64,000 nucleotides of DNA from Balanoglossus misakiensis (lineage: Eukaryota; Hemichordata): positions 2,976,001-3,040,000 of the forward strand of contig CM082592.2 in the NCBI GenBank assembly GCA_040954595.2, given 5' to 3'. The notes under the pieces were generated by a model. The model did not search any database, was not told the origin of the DNA, and saw nothing but the letters and a program-made list of their open reading frames with translations. The translations under genes were made by a program, and so were the position numbers. This document shows positions 57,354 through 64,000 of this stretch, one piece after another; positions within the stretch are counted from its first letter, which is position 1, and each line of letters opens with the position of its first letter.

Positions 57354-58110
57354 AGAAAAAGAAAGTTTACAAATAATGTAAAAAATAAAAGTTAAAAGTT
57401 AATAGTTTATATACATGTCATTTAAGCAAATAGCTGTAAAAGATAACTTGATAGCCATTTTGGACTTTACTGTCAAGGTAAAAGGCAAACATCTGATACT
57501 TGTGTATCAGAGAATTTTATGAAAACACAAAATGGTTTCTCATGGAAAGTTTACAAACAATGTAAAAAACACTTTAAAATGTATAGTTTAAATATTTCAG
57601 TAAGCAAATAGCTGAACAGATAAGGCCATTTTGGACTTTACTGTCAAGGTAAAAGGCAAACATCTGATACTTGTGTATCAGAGAATTTTATGAAAACACA
57701 AAATGGTTTCTCATGGAAAGTTTACAAACAATGTAAAAAACACTTTAAAATGTATAGTTTAAATATTTCAGTAAGCAAATAGCTGAACAGATAAGGCCAT
57801 TTTGGACTTTACTGTCAAGGTAAAAGGCAAACATCTGATACTTGTGTATCAGAGAATTTTATGAAAACACAAAATGGTTTCTCATAGAAAGTTTACAAAC
57901 AATGTAAAAACACTTCAAAATGTATAGTTTAAATATTTCAGTAAGCAAATAGCTGAACAGATAAGGCCATTTTGGACTTTACTGTCAAGGTAAAAGGTGA
58001 ACAATGTGATACTCGGGTCTCAGAATGTTATGAAAACACAAAATGGTTTCTCATAGAAAGTTTACAAACAATGTAAAAAACATTTCAAAATTAATAGTTA
58101 ACATAATTCG
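57354..58110 (+). repeat. 171-bp tandem repeat, about 4.4 copies
   Basis: The landmark gccattttggactttact recurs at 57454, 57625, 57796 and 57966, i.e. every 170-171 bp. The middle copies are almost identical and the outer ones diverge. The block lies just downstream of the HEI10 stop codon (minus strand), so it may be part of that gene's 3' UTR. Confidence 0.95.
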
Positions 58111-58164
58111 CCTTTAGTGTCAAAATAAAAGTCAAACACAGATCTAGGCTCCATGGTTTTACTT

Positions 58165-61100
58165 TTACTGTTTCCGGCTATTTTGTTGTCTGGACAAAAA
58201 ATTGGGCGTTCCAATGTCCATATTGAATCGATTTTGCAAAGATGTCATTCCCTGTGCATTATCACCACCACTTATATCAGGTGTGTTGTGGACACTTGAA
58301 GGACGGAAGACAAATTCTTCTGGAAAACAAAACAACAACAAAACAAGTCACATTATGTACTAAGAAAATTCTATTAAAATATTGAATTTAAAATTAATCT
58401 ACGTCAAATTTTCATACTGTATCAATGTTCCAGTAAGGACTAAAATGTACGTAAACGTTTTTGATCACAGGCCACATTACTTTACAAGCCCAGTGTTCAC
58501 CTTTTTTCAGTTTTTCATGTAAAAGTAAGATTAATGCTAACTGTGAGAAAGGAAAGAAACCATGACCAGAATTATCTCTCTAAATATCCAAAGAATGTAA
58601 ACACAAACAAAGTATGACACAAGAAACTTACGATCTGGTCTTGTCGGCGTTGCAGAGGCGCTACAACGACCACTGGGTATATCTTTCACAGGCTGACCTA
58701 AATAGGCTATACAAATGTATCACCGATTAGAATCTAACATGAACACTTATTAAGAACTAACTGAACTGACAAATAGAAAAATGTATAAGCTGTTTTGCTG
58801 ACTATCAACTCAGCTGTATATGAGATGGAATGGGAGATTTCATAAGAATACCAATGGTGTGTGAAATGAAATGGAATCATAATTCCGTGAACAAAACCGA
58901 CTTAAGATATAACCTCCCTTAATACCCTCCAAGGAGGCATTTTCATGGTGGAATCTAAGAGTGACCATAATTCGTTATTATAATTTCTTTCAGGCCCTGA
59001 ATTGACAGTTCTATGGAGACTGGTGTTCTTGTGAGGTTGCTACATTTGGAAAGGACAGACTTCTGCATTCATGTTGTGTAAGTTTTGCACTAAATGTTTT
59101 ATTTTCTACATTATGAGGTTGCTGACATCCTTCACAACATTGATAATTTGAAGTTTGTGTTATTATTATTGTTGTAAAACAAAAACACACACACACAAAA
59201 ATGGCAGTAATAAATAAAGTTGAGTTCAACTGAATCTACTTTCCATAAAACCATTTTGTCGAAGGATGAATGCTTCTGAGCATGTGCAGTTGTTTGCTTT
59301 GAACGGCTGAACATTGAGGGCGTTATTGTTATTTCTGGAGAAATGTACCGGTATGGTTTAATATATATCTTAACAAGGTTTTGTGAAATGGAATTAATTT
59401 GTACTTACACTGTCCTGTTGCAATAGGAATATCAAAAGATCCCTGCAACGCTAGCTTTCGCATTGAGTTGTTACTGACATCAAAACCAGAACTGCTTATT
59501 GAACGTCTGTTTTAAAACGCAGAAAAAAAGATGCACAGATTGTTACTGGTACACGTACAGTGTTTTTGTTAAAGGCGGTACCCAGGTAAATGTTACCGGG
59601 GTTCCCCAGTCATTTTACCAGGGATCCCCTTGGTATATCAATGGAGTCATATTAGTAGATAGCAGGAGCTTTACCAGGGTTCCCAAGTCATTTACCAGTG
59701 TTCCTTAGCCTTAGCAAAAACACTGACGTATCTTTGAACGCCACATTTTTTGTTACCGAAATGTGGTGCAACTTTCTATCATTTCACACATTTTCCTTTT
59801 TCCCCCCGCTTAATTACAGACCAAGTGGACATAATTTTTCCATTGTCAGCAGGAGTATACCAAAATTGCAGAAAAAATATGGTAAATGTTATGAGGTTAA
59901 TTATGTGATGACAACAAGTTGACTACGGCATTGAAAGTGTAAAAATGTAATATTTAGCTGTGTAGAATGAACCATATTAAACAGTTTGAAACACCCACAG
60001 TCCCAGTAGCATGCTAAGCTATGCATGTCACATGTTACATCAATGGAGAGAGATTGGCCAACCAATGTGCATGGCACAAGCTGAAATAATAGAATAGATT
60101 TTTCTGATATTCACCTAATCACTGAGTAAATGAAAAATACTAGTCTAATGTCTTGGACCAGTCATTTCCCTTGGTAGATCAGTTTAAAACACTGCTTCAT
60201 AATTATGTTAATTGATTCTAATCGCATGTAGATACATGCCAATTCAATCAGAATCAATGTTGAAATGTGTCATAAATATGTAAAAAAAATCTAATTTACC
60301 TTCGTAAAGCATCATACATGGTCTGCAAAGGAAAAATATACCAGGTATTAAAGAACAAGAATGGTCTTAGAAGTCCAAGTTGGTTAGCACATTAACTTAG
60401 CTTCTTTGTTGAGTAGCATTTAATTGTCAAATCAAATCATATATAAATCATATACAACTATGCATCATCATCAGCAAAGTTGAAGAGAGAAAAAAGACTG
60501 AGCAATAGTTAGTTGTTGTGTTTTACCAAAGCACAGTCCATTCACACACACTGAATCAGGCAGTCTGAAGTTCTGTATGGTGTGAGGAACCAATTGGTAT
60601 ATGAAAATTGTATCACCTGGTGGACACGGATAATCTTTTTGTAGGATCAGCTTATGTGACAAACAGTTGAGATCGGTGCGTAAAAGCAGTTCTGACAAAA
60701 CAAACATTGTAGCTAAGCTAGCCCAATGTGTAGCTGGGTAGGAGAATCAATTAATGCGAGAACCATTCTACCCCTTTGGCCAGATTGTGAAATCTGCAGA
60801 AGAATTTAATTGGAGGAGATCAGCTTTTACCTGCAACTTCTGATGTTGTCTGTTTTTGTCCAACAGTTTTTCCGATATTTCGCTGTAGCGTTTCTTTGTA
60901 TTTTCCAGGTCTTTCTTGCTACCTGAAATTACAGATTATGACAACTGAGTCAAACAGTTGTCTCAGCTGCTGAACTCAGATCAGCAATGTCTGACAACTT
61001 AGCTACACTCACATTCAAAATTCAGACACCAGCTGTTTGGTGCAAAATCTGAAAGTGATATTAGAATATATCATGTTCACATATGAGAAAAGTTAACCAG

Positions 61101-63957
61101 TCTGAAACGTCATCCATCATTCAAATTATCAAACAGGGAAAACATACATTGCAACAATAAACTGAATTATTTTCACAATTAACAAACAAAGTGTACATGA
61201 CAATTATAGTATACAAGAATCAATTTTTTCTCATCTTCATATTATTGCATTACAGCACTTACTTGCTATCTGTCCTTTCAATGCTGTGCATTACGGGATA
61301 GTTAAGAAAACACCAACTGTGAAACATGAATTCTACACCATTTGAAGACAAACTACATATGTTGATTATTAAACTTGAGTTACTGTATACAGTTCCTTAC
61401 AAGCACACATCATGTCCAATTGTTTACTTTTGAAGTTGACTCTGTTAGGAACCCGCTTTCCTTTTTAGGTAATACACACCTTCCATGTTGACATACCCAT
61501 AAAACATTTAGGGTTGGCAGGTTTAAAAAAAATGGGTAGGTCAGGTTGGAACCACACAATTTTTTTTTTCATTGGCCTACAGTCCAACATTCAACAATAG
61601 CAAAACCGACTAGCTATAAAGCCAATACATTGTGAAAATACTTTAAAAATCTGGGCGAACCTTTCTTCACATTTGACTTACTACAAGCAATCTATATCCA
61701 TACGAGACTATTTTATTTGTTTGCGTTCAACTGCAGCTGATAACCTGAAAAACTGTACATTCACCTGAACCTACATGGTTTGTAAAGGATACCTTTGATT
61801 TCAGTTTGTGCTCTGCCAAGAATTTGTTCATAATATTGTTCTAGTTGGCTGGTTCTTTCTTTACTCTTATTTGCCGTGTATTCTTGATAGGTCCTCTCCT
61901 GGTGGTTCTGTCAAATTCAATTCATGATCATCAATAAACACAATGAAGTGGTATGTACTATTAAAGGTGCCTCAGATTCAGAAGTCAGATCTGTGATCGA
62001 AAGTGTGACTCACACTTTTGTGCTAAGTCGCAATCTGCGAACATCGCAAATGGTATCTGCGACTGCTGAAGACATGAATAATTTACCATCTGATCAAAAC
62101 CAGAAACCCAAAATGTCTCAGCCCATCATGGGCCATGTCAAGGTGATCATCGACAAGCACTGAACCCTTTGCAAATGCACTGCCAGGACACTCTATTCAT
62201 ACTTAACAGAATGTAAGGAGGTTACTATGTGTGGAAAACTGTCAGAGATTGAATAAACTCTCGCGGTTTAAAAATAACTGCGATGATCTTAGACATCATT
62301 TTAAGGGGCCGCAAATATCATTTGGGACACTAGCAGATAGCGACTTGCGACAAAAGTGCGACTCACACTTTCGGTTGCAGATAGCCTTCTGAGGGACCTC
62401 TCCATACATGCAATGATGAGTCGTTCCTTGGTATTTGTAAAATCATGCAAGCCATCTCTCTTCTATAATTTTCACATTATTTTTTACTAACAGAACAAGT
62501 CATCATTGATGTCACAGTCCCCACTGAATCACAAAGCTAGAAAACAATTGTTTACTTGAAAACAATACCTGATACGACCAGAAAGCTAAAGCCCTTGACG
62601 CAATTTCCATAATGACCTCAGGTCGTTGCCCTGCCAGCACCATCTATATGAAAAACAAACATAATGATCTTACTAAAAATCATTGCTTTACTATCGAAAA
62701 GAATTTGATGAAATTCAAAATAAGTGAATCCCAGTAAAACAACTCATTGTTATTTCAGGGCATGAATATTGCCTGGACATCAGATATAATGACAATCTGA
62801 TTAGCATTAGACTAAGATTTGATAGTTTGTTTCTGTGTTTGTTCTTTTCCTCTCTGAGTTGTTTTTCAGTAAATGCATTTGTCATGTCTATGGACTGAGA
62901 GTGAAAGTGGTGTATGTGTGAAAGTAAAAGTGCTGCTACAGAATACAGTGTTTGCTGAAGTAAAGATGACTTACAGATTTGTACTGTTCACTGGGATTCA
63001 TATCAATTCTCACAATATCAAACTTGCCAGCTAAACTTGTTTCACCTGAAAGAAACCATCATTCGATAAATAGTGAATTAATTAAAGACACTTGTTTTGT
63101 TTTTCAACGTCTTGCAGTGAATTGATCAGACAGGGTGGTTGATACTACCAATTATTATTACACATATGATTTTTTATCAAACATATGCTATTCTCACCCT
63201 TAACAACAATGGGAAAGGCTCAGGTTGCATTTTCTAGAAATCTAGTATTCTCATCAATTAATTATATCATTGTACATGTGTTGAAGCTTAACGCGTTACG
63301 GCAAATAACGCTATCATAGTTGTCCTTTTTTGCATGATGTACTGGGTAAGGGCAAGGTGCTAAAACAAGTCGCATCTACATAATTTTGAAACTTGAATTT
63401 AACACAAAATTATTGGGTGCCATACTTCTGGACACCTGGTACCACCACTCTAAGTGGTTTAAAGACGACCAAATATAGTAATGGTCTTTCCTTGGACCTG
63501 GTGACTTTTTATCCTGTATGATAATAATTATTAGACCTGATTTTATGCCATATCATGTATCTACGGTAAATCACATTCAGATCTCAGAGAGTCAGAATGT
63601 TGCAATCATGATTGAAGTCTAACTTACACGCTGGGCAACTGTACGATTTATTGAACTCTCTGGCTCCATCTTCATCACAAAAGACATCTACATTCAGTTA
63701 AGGAATATTCTACAGATATAAATATATAACGCAAGAATCCTGAAGGCATTCTCACCATCATGTACTCTCCAGATGGTCTGTAACATTGCATATAATCAAC
63801 AGATTCCATCATCTTGTGAAATGTACGTTTATAACAACATTTATGGCAGAATTGGAGGTTGGATTTCACAAATAAGGATACGAGAACATGATGTAACCCA
63901 TGAAAATGTTGATAGACGCTTCCTGCATTTCTTGTAATTACACATCAGATCATCCAT
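58165..63957 (-). CDS. CCNB1IP1: CCNB1IP1 / HEI10, meiotic RING-type E3 ligase
   Basis: Coding exons: 63882-63957, 63628-63687, 62975-63045, 62569-62643, 61793-61907, 60831-60922, 60300-60322, 59409-59506, 58632-58697, 58165-58319. They total 831 nt, 276 aa, against 277 aa in human, and all phases match. The N-terminal RING-like domain (residues 6-48) has CNYKKC, VTSCSHVFC and CPAC. RALAFWSYQ follows at the start of a coiled coil (about 85-175, including SEKLLDKNRQHQKLQ). The C-terminus is Ser-rich and less conserved, with FVFRPS near the end. HEI10 acts on the synaptonemal complex to select crossover sites, as a SUMO/ubiquitin ligase. The donor of the first coding exon, GTATCC, is weak but gives the correct join. 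A splice acceptor precedes the ATG at about 63974, so a non-coding first exon lies beyond the window. It is convergent with the channel gene. Confidence 0.95.
61965..62399. mobile_element. Possible MITE in a HEI10 intron
   Basis: The ends AGGTGCCTCAGA (61965) and TCTGAGGGACCT (to 62399) are near-perfect inverses, and the adjoining about 70 bp are also similar in inverted orientation (cgaaagtgtga, cacttttgt, agtcgc...atctgc). No clear target duplication. The 79-codon plus-strand frame here is unlikely to be a gene. Confidence 0.55.
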
Positions 63958-64000
63958 CTGAAATAAATCTGGTCTGTAAAAATAAAAGAAAACACAATTA

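Noticed and set aside
61924-62163. 79-codon plus-strand frame
   Set aside because: Lies across an inverted-repeat element in a HEI10 intron; no protein resemblance.

Overview
The window is from an animal nuclear genome. Genes are split by GT-AG introns, long interspersed repeats and microsatellites are frequent, and there is one assembly gap of 100 N. The gene content (a death-effector/ROCO/glycosyltransferase fusion, an LDLa/CUB-rich DEG/ENaC channel, VMP1 and HEI10) suggests a marine invertebrate deuterostome such as a lancelet or hemichordate. I cannot fix the species from sequence alone. All gene models below were built by hand from splice sites and reading phase.

Layout: 1-8 kb is mostly repeats, with one short unrecognised first coding exon (minus, 4861-4959) and a 128-bp satellite array split by a 1.97-kb DNA transposon. 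9.6-18.2 kb holds one minus-strand gene of ten inferred coding exons, about 1,257 aa. Its domain order is acidic leader, death effector domain (DED), ROC GTPase, COR, then a GT-B (GT4-type) glycosyltransferase-like domain. 18.3-23.3 kb is repeat-rich: a nested foldback element, the second 128-bp satellite array and a hAT-like MITE. 25.8-32.7 kb is VMP1 (minus, 12 coding exons). 34.7-34.9 kb has a SAP-motif first exon (minus). 35-43.4 kb holds foldback elements, a repeat family carrying many nuclear-receptor-type direct repeats, and a 1.46-kb palindrome. 44.2-55.9 kb is a plus-strand DEG/ENaC channel gene of 26 coding exons (about 1,308 aa), with eight LDLa and three CUB modules inserted into the channel ectodomain. 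58.2-64 kb is CCNB1IP1/HEI10 (minus, 10 coding exons, 276 aa).

These genes do not form an operon or an obvious pathway. VMP1 (autophagy and lipid scrambling) and HEI10 (meiotic crossover E3 ligase) are conserved housekeeping genes. The DED-ROC-COR-GT4 gene is the most striking: it joins an apoptosis/immunity adaptor domain, a STAND-like GTPase switch and a predicted enzymatic effector in one chain, the layout expected of a self-contained danger-sensing system. The LDLa/CUB channel is the second unusual gene product.
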